This document shows, in pieces, positions 1 to 8,927 of a DNA stretch of 64,000 nt. The stretch comes from Methylorubrum populi. Its GTDB lineage: Bacteria > Pseudomonadota > Alphaproteobacteria > Rhizobiales > Beijerinckiaceae. Positions within the stretch are counted from its first letter, which is position 1. Each line of letters starts with the position of its first letter. The notes beneath the pieces are model-generated. The model was not told the DNA's origin. It saw only the letters and a program-made list of their open reading frames with translations, and made no database searches. The stretch lies in NCBI GenBank assembly GCA_036946625.1, contig JAQIIU010000003.1:1563001-1627000 (forward strand). The letters run 5' to 3'. Made by a program: the position numbers and the translations under genes.

Positions 1-1135
1 TCAGGATGCGCGCAGTCTTGGGCACGTCGGTGAGGATCGTGGGCGCCATGAAGAAGCCCCGGTTGTGCGGGCGCCCGCCCCCAGTCGCGATCCGGCCGCC
101 CGCGGCCTCGGCGTCGGCGATGAGCGCCTCCACGGCGAGGCGGCGGCGCTCGTGGATGAGCGGCCCCATCTGCACGCTCTCGTCGAGGCCGTCGCCGACG
201 GTGATCGCCGCGGCGCGGGCGGCGAAGCGGTCGACGAACTCGTCGTAGACCGGGCGCTCGACGAGGAAGCGCGTCGGCGCGACGCAGACCTGCCCGGCGT
301 TGCGGAACTTGTTGGCGGCCAGGATTTCGACCGCGCGCTCGATGTCGGCGTCGGCGCAGACGATCGCCGGGGCGTGCCCGCCGAGTTCCATCGTGACCCG
401 CTTCATGTGCCGGCCGGCAAGGGCGGCGAGTTCCTTGCCGATGGCGGTCGAGCCGGTGAAGGAGATCTTGGCGATCTCCGGTGCCGGGATCAGATGGCCG
501 GAGATCGCCGCGGGATCGCCGTAGAGCAGTCCGAGCGCGTCGCCCGGCACGCCCGCATCGAGCAGCGCCCGCACCAGCTCGGCACAGCTCGCCGGTGTGT
601 CCTCGGGCCCCTTGAGGATTGCCGCGCAGCCGACGCAGAGGGCGGCGGCAACCTTGCGCACCGCCTGGTTGATCGGGAAGTTCCACGGGGTGAAGGCGGC
701 GACCGGCCCGACGGGCTCGCGCACCACGATCTGCACCACCCCTTCCGCCCGCGGTGGGATCACGCGGCCGTAGGCGCGCCGGCCCTCCTCGGCGAACCAG
801 TCGAGGGTGTCGGCCGCCGACAGCGTCTCGACCCGCGCTTCGCGCAGGGGCTTGCCCTGCTCCAGGGTCATCAGCCGGGCGATTCCCTCGACGCGCTCGC
901 GCAGCAGGTCGGCGGCCCGGCGCAGGATGCGCCCGCGATCGAAGGCCGAGACGGCGCGCCATGTCGCGAAGCCGCGCGCGGCGGCCGCCAGCGCCCGGTC
1001 GAGGTCGTCGACGGTGGCCTTGGCGACCGCCCCGATCACCTCTCCGGTCGCAGGGTTGACGACCGGGATCGCGTCGCGGGCTTCCGCCGCGATCCAGGCG
1101 CCGCCGATCTGCAGTCCGGTGTTCGGATAGGCCAT
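1..1135 (-). CDS. NAD(P)-dependent aldehyde dehydrogenase, succinate-semialdehyde dehydrogenase-like (3' end outside window)
   Basis: Reading the minus strand from the ATG at 1135 gives a protein starting MAYPNTGLQIGGAWI that stays open to the window edge (378 codons visible). It carries the aldehyde dehydrogenase core: PWNFP in the Rossmann region, FTGSTAIGK, the catalytic-Glu motif MELGGHAP and the catalytic-Cys motif NAGQVCVAPTR. The visible motifs resemble the GabD/SSADH group, which oxidises semialdehydes to acids. The substrate cannot be fixed. It lies 112 bp downstream of the porin on the same strand and may share its GntR-type promoter at 3003-3030. The C-terminus is missing because the window ends. 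Confidence 0.88.
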   Translation of the reverse strand, partial: MAYPNTGLQIGGAWIAAEARDAIPVVNPATGEVIGAVAKATVDDLDRALAAAARGFATWRAVSAFDRGRILRRAADLLRERVEGIARLMTLEQGKPLREARVETLSAADTLDWFAEEGRRAYGRVIPPRAEGVVQIVVREPVGPVAAFTPWNFPINQAVRKVAAALCVGCAAILKGPEDTPASCAELVRALLDAGVPGDALGLLYGDPAAISGHLIPAPEIAKISFTGSTAIGKELAALAGRHMKRVTMELGGHAPAIVCADADIERAVEILAANKFRNAGQVCVAPTRFLVERPVYDEFVDRFAARAAAITVGDGLDESVQMGPLIHERRRLAVEALIADAEAAGGRIATGGGRPHNRGFFMAPTILTDVPKTARIL

Positions 1136-1247
1136 GGGTACTCGCATCCTTGTCCCGCGCCCGCCTTGCGAGTCGCCCGGGAAACCGCGTGATGGTTCCG
1201 TTTTGCTCCGCGCCGGCATCGGGCCCGGCACGGAGCGCTCGCTCTCG

Positions 1248-2558
1248 CTAGAAGTAGTATCCGATATTGACGAAGAACGCCTTTTTCCACTTGCTGTCGC
1301 CGCCCATGGCGAGACCGCTGGTGTATTGCCCAGCGCCGATATAGGGATCGTTTCGGCCGAACAGACCTTCGGTGTAGATGATGAGACTCGGATCGGCCGT
1401 CAGCGTCCAGATCGTGCCGAGAGTGAAGCGCTCGGAAGTGCTGAAATCGGCGCGATCCTTGAAGTAGGCGCTGTAGTTCAGATAGGGCACGATCGTGAAC
1501 GGGCCGATCGGTTCGGCGACCTTGTAGGACACGTCGGCCGAGACGAAGTGGCCGCGCGTGGCCATGTTGTACGAGACGTCGAAGCCGCCGACCGTCAGCA
1601 GGTCGTTGCGGATCGGGTTCCTCGGATCGATGTCCTGGCGGACGTAGATCGCCTTGAAGCCCCACGGACCGCGGGTGGCGTTGAGATGCACGCTCTCGAG
1701 CTGCTTCGAACCGGTCTGGCGGGTATCGAAGTTGTAGATGCTCGAGTGCCAGATCGAGGCGCCGAGCGCGAGCGAGGCGACGTCGTTCTTGACGAAGAAG
1801 TATTCCGCCCGACCGATGAACATGTTCTCTTCGGCGTTGCGCGTCCCGAACGGGATGTAGCTGTCCGCGATGACGATGTTCGTCGAATAGCGCGCGCTGT
1901 CGCGGCTGATGCCGAACGCGTTCGGGTTGGCGCCCGGATAGAAGCCGAACTGGTAATTGAAGTCCGGCTCGACATGCGCGTACTTCAGCCCGAGATTGTA
2001 GACCTCCTCCACGCCCATCACGAAGCCGAGCGAGCCGAGAAAGGTGTTGGTGAAGTAGGGCGTCAGGCCGAACGGCACCTGATTCATGCCGAAGGTGAGG
2101 CTGTCCTCGGGCGTGAGCTTGAGGCCGAGATAGGCCCACATCGGAAAGTTCACCTCACCCGGATGGCCGTCGTAGCCGAAGCGCGGTCCGTAGAGGAAGC
2201 TGCCGCCGTAGAAGCGGTACTGCGCCGCGCCGAAGAGCGTGTCCGATTCGTAGACCGCCTTCAGGGAGAGCGTGTCGAAGGAGAAATGTTCCGACGTCTT
2301 GGCGACGCCGCCGCGGCTGACATCGTCGAAGCGCATGTCGTAGCGGACGCGGAAGGCACCGCCGAAGGTGAACTGGCCGACCGAGCCCGCCGCCGGTTCG
2401 GGGTTGGGGGTCGGGTCGGGCACCGCGATCGGCTGTTCGCGGTTGACCGGGCTCGGCTCGGCATCGATTTCCTGTGTCCCCTGATCCTGAGCGAGGACAG
2501 GATGGTCCTGCAAGAGCCCGACGCCCGTACAGAGGGCGAGAACGACTGCCAGCTTCAT
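1248..2558 (-). CDS. outer-membrane beta-barrel porin-like protein
   Basis: The protein has 436 residues from the ATG at 2558, chosen because MKLAVVLALCTGVGLL opens a clear signal peptide ending near VLAQ; a longer in-frame start at 2627 would bury it. After a short Pro-rich linker the chain shows alternating amphipathic strands rich in Tyr, Phe and Gly and ends in GYYF, the C-terminal aromatic expected for BAM-dependent outer-membrane barrels. I see no specific family signature, so the permeant is unknown. It sits between the polyamine-type ABC importer and an aldehyde dehydrogenase and has a promoter like the one heading the catabolic operon, which suggests it admits the same substrate to the periplasm. 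Confidence 0.8.
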   Translation of the reverse strand: MKLAVVLALCTGVGLLQDHPVLAQDQGTQEIDAEPSPVNREQPIAVPDPTPNPEPAAGSVGQFTFGGAFRVRYDMRFDDVSRGGVAKTSEHFSFDTLSLKAVYESDTLFGAAQYRFYGGSFLYGPRFGYDGHPGEVNFPMWAYLGLKLTPEDSLTFGMNQVPFGLTPYFTNTFLGSLGFVMGVEEVYNLGLKYAHVEPDFNYQFGFYPGANPNAFGISRDSARYSTNIVIADSYIPFGTRNAEENMFIGRAEYFFVKNDVASLALGASIWHSSIYNFDTRQTGSKQLESVHLNATRGPWGFKAIYVRQDIDPRNPIRNDLLTVGGFDVSYNMATRGHFVSADVSYKVAEPIGPFTIVPYLNYSAYFKDRADFSTSERFTLGTIWTLTADPSLIIYTEGLFGRNDPYIGAGQYTSGLAMGGDSKWKKAFFVNIGYYF

Positions 2559-3002
2559 CGGCTTCACGGTGCGCGACCTCTCGCCTGTCAGGAGGATGGG
2601 ATCCGCGCCGCGGTGGAGTCGGCCCACGGACGATGGATTGGGTTGAGCGCGACCTCCCGTCCGACCGCCAACGGCCGGACGAGATCAGGGCCGAAAGCCC
2701 AGGATCACGCGCCGGCCTCCATGCTCCGTCGTCCCGCGGACAAGCTTTCGCTTCATGGGGCCTCGAAGAGGTCACAGCACATGGGAAATCCGACGAACGC
2801 TTTGCTTCAGCGCTCGACGACCAGAAACATCGTCGTCATGACAGCACGTAAAAAGTGAAATACATCAGAATAACATCAATGATCACATCGCGATCCGCAT
2901 GAATATTTGAAAATTCCCTGCAAACGCGCGAATCATCGACGGAATTTGCGTCGAACTCAGGAAGCCGGAGCAAAAGCTGCCCTTCCGCTTCGATGTCTTA
3001 TC
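2559..3002. other. AT-richer intergenic leader upstream of the porin
   Basis: No convincing gene lies between the porin start and the operator. The stretch from about 2840 to 3000 is noticeably richer in A and T than its surroundings, as expected for a regulatory region. It would form a leader of roughly 435 nt in the porin transcript if the promoter at 3003-3030 is the one used. I saw no riboswitch-like fold. Confidence 0.4.
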
Positions 3003-3030
3003 GTATTACGGAAGACCGTAAGATGGCAAG
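3003..3030 (-). promoter_or_regulatory. promoter with embedded GntR-type operator, upstream of the porin
   Basis: On the minus strand CTTGCC (3030-3025), a 16-nt spacer and TAATAC (3008-3003) resemble alphaproteobacterial -35/-10 boxes. Inside lies the palindrome TTACGG-AAGA-CCGTAA (3006-3021). The arrangement is nearly identical to 12402-12429 at the head of the catabolic operon, including the spacer length and flanking bases. This places the porin and the following aldehyde dehydrogenase under the same regulator, with a leader of about 435 nt. Confidence 0.6.
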
Positions 3031-3211
3031 CCGTTTCGAAAGGCATACAGGTGAAATATTGATCTTTGTCGGAGAATTTTCAGACCATCGACTTGTCGCC
3101 GCCCGACATACCGGACCGAAGAACCGTCGATCCAAGTCGAGGGCGCCGCCCATCTGCACGGCGTCCTCGTCTCGGCGCACCGGCGACCGGCCGCATCGCG
3201 GCGGTGCCGGG

Positions 3212-4315
3212 TCAGTTCGGGAAGATCTGCGCCTGTTCCGGCCGCCAGGCCAGGGCGACCCGCTCGCCGACCCGGGCGCGACCGGCGCCGCAGGGGGTGC
3301 GGACCGTGAGGTTCTCGCCCCAGGCGGTGGCGACGCTGTACTGCATCGCCTCGCCGCAGAAGCTCGCCTCGTCGACGGTCCCGAAGATCGCCCCCGCCGG
3401 GGCGCTGCCGGGATCGTGCAGCCGGATCGCGTCGGGCCGCACCATCAGCACGCCGGTATCGGATTGGGCCGGCATCGCCCCCAATGACACGCCGCTCACG
3501 GGCGTCCCGTCGTCGAGGAGGATCGCTCCGTCCGCCCCACCGCGCTGCCGGTCGATGCGGCAGGGCATGAAGTTCGAGTGTCCGATGAAGCCGGCGACGA
3601 AGCGCGAGGCCGGCGCGTCGTAGAGGTCCCGCCCGGTGCCGAGCTGCTCGATCCGGCCCTGGCGGAACAGGGCGATCCGGTCGGACAGGCGCAGCGCCTC
3701 CTCCTGGTCGTGGGTCACGTAGAGGATGGTCACGCCGGTCTCGTGGTGGACCCGCTTGATCTCGTGCTGGAGTTCCTCGCGCAGGCTCTTGTCGAGGGCC
3801 GAGAGCGGCTCGTCCATCAGCAGGAGCGGCGGCTCGTAGGCGAGCGCCCGGGCCAGCGCGACGCGCTGCTGCTGGCCGCCGGAGAGCTGCGCCGGCTTGC
3901 GGTCGGCATGGGCCTCGAGATGCACGAGCTTGAGCATCGCCCTGACCCGGGCGTCGATGTCGGCCCGGTTCCAGCGCCGCACCTTGAGCGGGAAGCCGAC
4001 ATTCTCGGCGATCGTCATCTGCGGGAACAGGGTGTAGCGCTGGAACACCATGCCGATGTTGCGCTTGTTCGAGGGCGTGTTCAGGATCGAGCGGCCCTCG
4101 ATCAGCACGTCGCCGGCATTCGGCTCCTGGAAGCCGGCGATGACGTAGAGCGTGGTGCTCTTGCCGGAGCCGGAAGGCCCGAGGAAGGTCACGAACTCGC
4201 CGCGGGCGACGTCCAGGGTGACCCCCTCGACCGCCACGACCGGGCCGTAGCTGCGCCGGATGCCGCGGATCGCCAGGAAGGGGTGGCTGGAGGGATGGCT
4301 GGACGGAGAGCTCAT
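3212..4315 (-). CDS. ABC transporter ATP-binding protein, PotA-like
   Basis: A 367-residue ABC ATPase energising the two permeases upstream in the operon. Walker A GPSGSGKST is near residues 46-54, the signature is LSGGQQQR, Walker B is LLLMDEP and the switch is THDQEEA. A C-terminal TOBE-like extension follows the nucleotide-binding domain, as in spermidine/putrescine and related importers. The start at 4315 overlaps the stop of the preceding permease by 4 bp (ATGA), implying translational coupling. The family imports polyamines or other small organic amines and acids; the actual ligand here is unknown. Confidence 0.93.
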   Translation of the reverse strand: MSSPSSHPSSHPFLAIRGIRRSYGPVVAVEGVTLDVARGEFVTFLGPSGSGKSTTLYVIAGFQEPNAGDVLIEGRSILNTPSNKRNIGMVFQRYTLFPQMTIAENVGFPLKVRRWNRADIDARVRAMLKLVHLEAHADRKPAQLSGGQQQRVALARALAYEPPLLLMDEPLSALDKSLREELQHEIKRVHHETGVTILYVTHDQEEALRLSDRIALFRQGRIEQLGTGRDLYDAPASRFVAGFIGHSNFMPCRIDRQRGGADGAILLDDGTPVSGVSLGAMPAQSDTGVLMVRPDAIRLHDPGSAPAGAIFGTVDEASFCGEAMQYSVATAWGENLTVRTPCGAGRARVGERVALAWRPEQAQIFPN

Positions 4316-5112
4316 GCGCGAACGTCCTTCTTCAGCGCGGCGGAGAGCAGCATCAGCACGGCCGTGAGGGCGACGAGCAGCGTCGAGACGGCGGCGACGA
4401 CGGGGGAGAGATCCTGGCGCAGCACGCCCCAGATCCGGACCGGAAGCGTCTGGATGTCCGGGCTCGCCATGAAGATCGCGACGACGACCTCGTCCCAGGA
4501 GGCGAGGAACGAGAACAGGGCGGCGGTGGCGATGCCCGGCATGATGCCCGGCAGGGTGACCCGGAGCCTCGCTTCGAGCGGCGAGGCGCCGCACAGCACC
4601 GCCGCGTCCTCGATCGACGGATCGAACCGCTCCAGGGCGCCGCTGATCGCGATCACCGAGAAGGGCAGGGCGAGCAGGAGGTGGGCGAGGACGAAGCCGA
4701 CTTCCGTCCCGTTGAGCCGGAGCCTGAGGAACAGCGCGTAGAGCGCCACCGCCAGCACGACCACCGGCAGGATCATCGGCATCAGGAAGAGCGCCCGCAC
4801 CGCCTCCCGGCCGGGAAAGCGACCGCGCACCAGGCCGAACGAGGCCGCCAGACCGAGCGCCACGCTCAGCACCGTGACCCAGGCGGCGATCCGCAGGCTC
4901 GTCAGGAAGGCGAAGATCCAGTCGGGATCGTCGAAGAGCTCCGCGTACCAGCGCAGGGTCCAGCCCGGCGGCGGGAACTGCATCCATTGCGAGTCGCCGA
5001 AGGACAGCGCGACGAGCACCAGGATCGGGAGCAGGAGGAACAGCCCGACCGCGAGGCCGATGCCGCCGAGCACGAAGCGCAGGGCGCCGAGGCGGGAATA
5101 GGTGAGAAGCAT
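4312..5112 (-). CDS. ABC transporter permease, PotC-like
   Basis: A 266-residue inner-membrane permease with about six hydrophobic helices and a binding-protein-dependent transport (EAA-type) loop around ALFCGAS/LEARLRVTLPGIMPGI, where it should contact the ATPase. It matches the second permease of PotABCD-type importers in length and order. A clear GAGGAGGG ribosome site precedes the ATG at 5112, only 10 nt after the previous permease gene. Confidence 0.9.
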   Translation of the reverse strand: MLLTYSRLGALRFVLGGIGLAVGLFLLLPILVLVALSFGDSQWMQFPPPGWTLRWYAELFDDPDWIFAFLTSLRIAAWVTVLSVALGLAASFGLVRGRFPGREAVRALFLMPMILPVVVLAVALYALFLRLRLNGTEVGFVLAHLLLALPFSVIAISGALERFDPSIEDAAVLCGASPLEARLRVTLPGIMPGIATAALFSFLASWDEVVVAIFMASPDIQTLPVRIWGVLRQDLSPVVAAVSTLLVALTAVLMLLSAALKKDVRA

Positions 5113-5122
5113 CGTTCCCTCC

Positions 5123-5995
5123 TCAAGCCGCGCCGCGGGTTCCGAAGAACCGGATCTGGAGCGTGTACAGGATCAGGGTAAGGACCAGCAGGATCGTCGC
5201 GGCGGCGCTGGCCAGCCCCCAGTCGAGCAGCGACTGGACGAGCTGCGCGATCAGTTCGGGCAGCATCATGTTGGCGGTGCCGCCCAGAAGCGCGGGCGTC
5301 ACGAAGTAGCCGAGCGACATCACGAAGACCATGAGCGCACCGGAGGCGATGGCTCCGGAGACCATGGGCAGCAGGATGTGGACCAGGCACTGCCAGCGGG
5401 TGGCCCCGCACAGCGAGGCGGCCTGGAGCACGCTCGGATCGATCGTCCGCATGGCCGAGGCCAGCGGCAGCACCATGAAGGGCAGCATGATGTAGGTCAT
5501 GCCGACGGTGACGCCGACGAGGTTGTTGGTCAGGGTGAGCGGCGCCGCGATCAGGCCGAGCCCCAGCAGGGCCCGGTTGATCAGGCCCGTCCCCTGGAGC
5601 AGCACCATCCAGGCGTAGGTCCGCGCCAGCAGGTTGGTCCACATCGACAGGACGACGATGCCGGTGAGCAGCCCCGCCATCCGGCGCGGCGCGACGGCGA
5701 GGAACCACGCCGTCGGGAAGCCGATCATCAGGGTTGAGGCGGTGACGAGGCCGGCGATCAGAAAGGTGTTGCCGAGCACCTTGAGGTAGGTCGTGCCGCC
5801 GAAGAAGGTGGCGTAGTTGGAAAGGCCCGGTGCCGGCTCGGTAACGCTGCGCAGGAGCAGCGCGAGCACCGGCACGACGAACAGCAGGGTGACGAGAACG
5901 AGGGCGGGCAGGACCGCGCCGAGGCCGCGCAGGCGACGGGTCCAGGGCGGTGGAGCGTCCGGCAGCGGCAGGGCCTGCATCCGTGCTGTGGTCAT
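5123..5995 (-). CDS. ABC transporter permease, PotB-like
   Basis: About 290 residues starting MTTARMQALPL at 5995, chosen because GGAG lies 8 nt upstream; a longer start at 6025 overlapping the previous stop by one base is possible. The protein has an N-terminal helix near LPALVLVTLLFVVPVLALLL, five further membrane helices and a permease loop around AASLCGATRWQCL. It is the first permease of the polyamine-type importer and pairs with the gene at 4312-5112. Confidence 0.9.
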   Translation of the reverse strand: MTTARMQALPLPDAPPPWTRRLRGLGAVLPALVLVTLLFVVPVLALLLRSVTEPAPGLSNYATFFGGTTYLKVLGNTFLIAGLVTASTLMIGFPTAWFLAVAPRRMAGLLTGIVVLSMWTNLLARTYAWMVLLQGTGLINRALLGLGLIAAPLTLTNNLVGVTVGMTYIMLPFMVLPLASAMRTIDPSVLQAASLCGATRWQCLVHILLPMVSGAIASGALMVFVMSLGYFVTPALLGGTANMMLPELIAQLVQSLLDWGLASAAATILLVLTLILYTLQIRFFGTRGAA

Positions 5996-6024
5996 GACGG
6001 CTGCTCCGTTCCGCATCGAGCCCA

Positions 6025-7074
6025 TCAACGCGCCTGCCACGCGTACCACCGCTTGCCGATCTCCTCGCGGTTCTTGGCCCAGTACTCCATGTTCAGGTCG
6101 ATCTGCGTCGCCGCGTGCCGGTCCGGTAGGGTCTCGGCGACGGCGGGATCCATCAGCTTGGCCGAGCCGAGATTGATCGGGGCGTAGCGTGTGGCGGCGG
6201 CGAAGTCGGCCTGCTCCTTCGCTCCCGTGGCGGTGGCGAGGAACTCCATCGCGGCCTTCCGGTTGCGGCTGCCCTTGGGCACGACCAGCATGTCGGCGGT
6301 GGTGAGGTTCTGCTCCCAGGCGATCGCCACCGGCTGCCTGTCCTGTTCCAGGGCGGCGACGCGCCCGTTCCAGAACTGGCCCATCGCGACCTCGCCGGAG
6401 GCCAGGAGCTGCTGCGACTGCGCGCCGCCCGACCACCAGATGATCTCGGACTTGATGGTGTCGAGCTTGGCGAAGGCCCGGTCGAGATCGAGCGGGTAGA
6501 GCTTGTCCGGCGCCACGCCGTCGGCCAGCAGGGCGATCTCCAGCGCGCCCGGTGCCGACCACTTGTAGAAGGTGCGCTTGCCGGGGAAGGTCTTGGTGTC
6601 GAACAGGTCGGCCCAGCCCTTCGGCGCGGCCGGAAACGGCTTGGTGCCGTAGCCGAGGACGAAGGCGTAGTAGAAGCTGCCGACCGCGTGATCGGTCACG
6701 AAGCGGGGGTCGAGGGCGTCGCGCTTGACCACCGAGAAGTCGATCGGCTCCAGGAGCCCGTCCCGGGCGGCCTGGGCGGCGAAGTCGTACTCGACGTCGA
6801 CCACGTCCCAACTGACGTTGCCGCTCTCGACCATCGCCTTGAGCTTCCCGTAATCGGTCGGGCCGTCCATCTGCACGCGCACGCCGCTGGCCTTGGTGAA
6901 GGGCCGGACCCAGGCGGTCTTCTGCGCCTCCTGGGTGGTGCCGCCCCAGCTCGTGAAGACGAGGCTGCCGGCGGCGGCCGCGGCCCGCGGCAGCAGGGAG
7001 GCGGCCGGCATCGCCGCCAGGGCGGCGCCTCCGAGCGCGGCGGCGCCGATGCCGATGATGGTCCTGCGCTTCAT
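6025..7074 (-). CDS. ABC transporter periplasmic substrate-binding protein, PotD/PotF-like
   Basis: A 349-residue family 1 extracellular binding protein. The N-terminus MKRRTIIGIGAAALGG has twin arginines followed by a hydrophobic stretch ending near RAAAAAG, suggesting Sec or Tat export. The mature part begins SLVFTSWGG, the usual first strand of PotD/PotF-like proteins, and contains WDVVDVEYDF and KSEIIWWSGGAQ. It defines which compound the importer captures, but the ligand cannot be read from sequence; polyamine-like proteins of this group also bind other amines and carboxylates. It is the first transporter gene after the enzyme genes. Confidence 0.9.
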   Translation of the reverse strand: MKRRTIIGIGAAALGGAALAAMPAASLLPRAAAAAGSLVFTSWGGTTQEAQKTAWVRPFTKASGVRVQMDGPTDYGKLKAMVESGNVSWDVVDVEYDFAAQAARDGLLEPIDFSVVKRDALDPRFVTDHAVGSFYYAFVLGYGTKPFPAAPKGWADLFDTKTFPGKRTFYKWSAPGALEIALLADGVAPDKLYPLDLDRAFAKLDTIKSEIIWWSGGAQSQQLLASGEVAMGQFWNGRVAALEQDRQPVAIAWEQNLTTADMLVVPKGSRNRKAAMEFLATATGAKEQADFAAATRYAPINLGSAKLMDPAVAETLPDRHAATQIDLNMEYWAKNREEIGKRWYAWQAR

Positions 7075-7124
7075 ATTGGCCCCCTGTGGCTGCGATGCGA
7101 GTGGCTCGTATGGTCCGGCACGGG

Positions 7125-7433
7125 CTACGGATGGAACGGCGCGGCCCGGAGGATCTTGGATTCCATGGTCTCGATCAGCGCCTGGATCCTGGGCAGGAAG
7201 GCCACCCAGGCCGGATCGGCCGCGAGCGCCGCCCGCCGGGTCTCGCGCTCGGCGAGATCGCGATAGCCCCAGACGTGGACGATCTCGTTGAGCGGGCCGA
7301 TCTCGGTCGCGTAGTAGCCGACGAGGTGGCCGAGATGGCCGCGCTGGATCGCGATGCCCTCCTCGCCGACGAGCTTGAGGTAGGCCGGAACGGCGCCCGT
7401 CTTGAGCCGGTAGGTCCGCATCTCGTAGATCAC
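7125..7433 (-). CDS. NIPSNAP family protein
   Basis: A 102-residue protein beginning MIYEMRTYRLKTGAVPAYL, the hallmark opening of NIPSNAP (dimeric alpha/beta-barrel) proteins, and containing GPLNEIVHVWGYRDL. Bacterial members are small, often lie in catabolic operons and have no settled function. Here it lies 10 nt downstream of the aldehyde dehydrogenase and 50 nt upstream of the importer genes, so it is probably part of the same pathway. Confidence 0.85.
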   Translation of the reverse strand: MIYEMRTYRLKTGAVPAYLKLVGEEGIAIQRGHLGHLVGYYATEIGPLNEIVHVWGYRDLAERETRRAALAADPAWVAFLPRIQALIETMESKILRAAPFHP

Positions 7434-7443
7434 CGGCGCCTCC

Positions 7444-8916
7444 TCAGCGCATCACGAACGGATCGGGGATCGGCGCGTCGGAGGTGCGGATCCAGACCGA
7501 CTTGGTGCGGGTGTAGTCGAGCATCGATTCGAGCCCGCCCTCGCGCCCGAGGCCCGAGAGGCCGAAGCCGCCGAACGGCACGATCGGCGAGATCGCCCGG
7601 TAGGTGTTGACCCAGACGATGCCGGCGCGCAGCCGCCGGATGCAACGGTGGGCCCGGGTCAGGCTCGCCGTGAACACGCCCGAGGCGAGGCCGAAGGGCG
7701 AGTCGTTGGCGAGCGCCACCGCCTCCGCCTCGTCCGCGAAGGGGATGACCGTGAGGACGGGGCCGAACAGCTCCTCGGCGGCGCAAGGGGTGTCGGGGTG
7801 CGCGTCGGCGATGATCGTCGGCAGGTAGTAGAAGCCTTCCGCGAACCCCTCCGGCCGCGCACCGCCGACGACGAGGCGCCCGCCGGCGGCGAGGCTCGCC
7901 TCGACCACCGCCTCGATATGCGCCCGCTGCCGCGCGGTCGCGAGCGGACCGACCTCGGTCTCGGGGTCGCCCGGCGCGCCGAGGCGGATCGCCCGCGCCT
8001 TCTCGGCGAGGATCGCGAGGAAGCGGTCGTGCACGCCGCGCTCGACCAGCAGGCGCGAGCCGGCGACGCAGCTCTGGCCGGCGGCGGCGAAGATGCCGGC
8101 GACCACCGCGTTGGCGGCGCTCTCCAGATCGGCGTCGGCGAAGACGAGCACCGGCGACTTGCCGCCGAGCTCCAGCGAGGTCGCCGCGAGGTTGTCGGCG
8201 GTGTTGCGCACGATGTGGCGGGCGGTGCCGGGGCCACCGGTGAAGGCGACGCGGGCGACGAGCGGGTGGCGCGTCAGCGGCGCGCCGCAGCCCGTCGCGT
8301 CGCCGGTCACGACGTTGACCACGCCCGGCGGGAAACCGGCCTCGTGCACCAGTTCGGCAAACGCCAGCAGCGGGGCGGGCGCCTCCTCCGAGGCCTTGAG
8401 CACGACGGTGCAGCCCGCCGCGAGCGCCGGCCCGAGCTTGACCGCCGACAGGAACAGCGAGGAGTTCCAGGGCACGATCGCCGCGACGACGCCGATCGGC
8501 TCGCGCCGGGTGAAGGCCTCCATGTCCGGCTTGTCCACCGGCAGGTGGGCGCCGTGCAGCTTGTCCGCGAGACCGCCGAAATAGCGGTAATACTCCGCCA
8601 CGTAGCCGATCTGGCTGCGGGTCTCGCGGATGATCTTGCCGGTGTCGCGGGTTTCGAGTTCGGCCAGATGCCCCGCCCGCTCGGCGACGAGATCGGCCAA
8701 TCGCATCAGCAGCGCGCCGCGCCGGGTCGGCACGAGGTCGGCCCAGGCCGGATCGCGTAGGGCCCGGTCGGCGGCCCGCACCGCCGCGTCGACATCGGCG
8801 GGGCTCGCCGCCGGCATCAGGGCCCAGGGGCGGCCGGTCGCCGGATCGAGGCTCTCGAAGGTCGCGGCCGGTTCGGGAAAGCGGCCGTCGATATAGGCGC
8901 GGAAGGTGGGCAGCAT
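7444..8916 (-). CDS. aldehyde dehydrogenase of the catabolic operon
   Basis: A 490-residue NAD(P)-dependent aldehyde dehydrogenase. The catalytic Glu is in LELGGKSP (about residue 249), the catalytic Cys in GQSCVAGS (about residue 283), and PWNSS marks the cofactor-binding segment. I use the ATG at 8916. A GTG at 8931 that overlaps the preceding stop by 4 bp (GTGA) is an equally plausible coupled start, since neither has a good ribosome site. It presumably oxidises the aldehyde released by the upstream monooxygenase and hydrolase steps. Confidence 0.92.
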   Translation of the reverse strand: MLPTFRAYIDGRFPEPAATFESLDPATGRPWALMPAASPADVDAAVRAADRALRDPAWADLVPTRRGALLMRLADLVAERAGHLAELETRDTGKIIRETRSQIGYVAEYYRYFGGLADKLHGAHLPVDKPDMEAFTRREPIGVVAAIVPWNSSLFLSAVKLGPALAAGCTVVLKASEEAPAPLLAFAELVHEAGFPPGVVNVVTGDATGCGAPLTRHPLVARVAFTGGPGTARHIVRNTADNLAATSLELGGKSPVLVFADADLESAANAVVAGIFAAAGQSCVAGSRLLVERGVHDRFLAILAEKARAIRLGAPGDPETEVGPLATARQRAHIEAVVEASLAAGGRLVVGGARPEGFAEGFYYLPTIIADAHPDTPCAAEELFGPVLTVIPFADEAEAVALANDSPFGLASGVFTASLTRAHRCIRRLRAGIVWVNTYRAISPIVPFGGFGLSGLGREGGLESMLDYTRTKSVWIRTSDAPIPDPFVMR

Positions 8917-8927
8917 CGCGGGCGCGC

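Noticed and set aside
65..1192. Long plus-strand open frame of 375 codons
   Set aside because: It is antisense to the aldehyde dehydrogenase on the minus strand, which carries clear catalytic motifs; high GC produces long shadow frames.
2998..3180. 60-codon minus-strand frame over the porin promoter
   Set aside because: It overlaps the promoter-operator and has no ribosome site or family resemblance.
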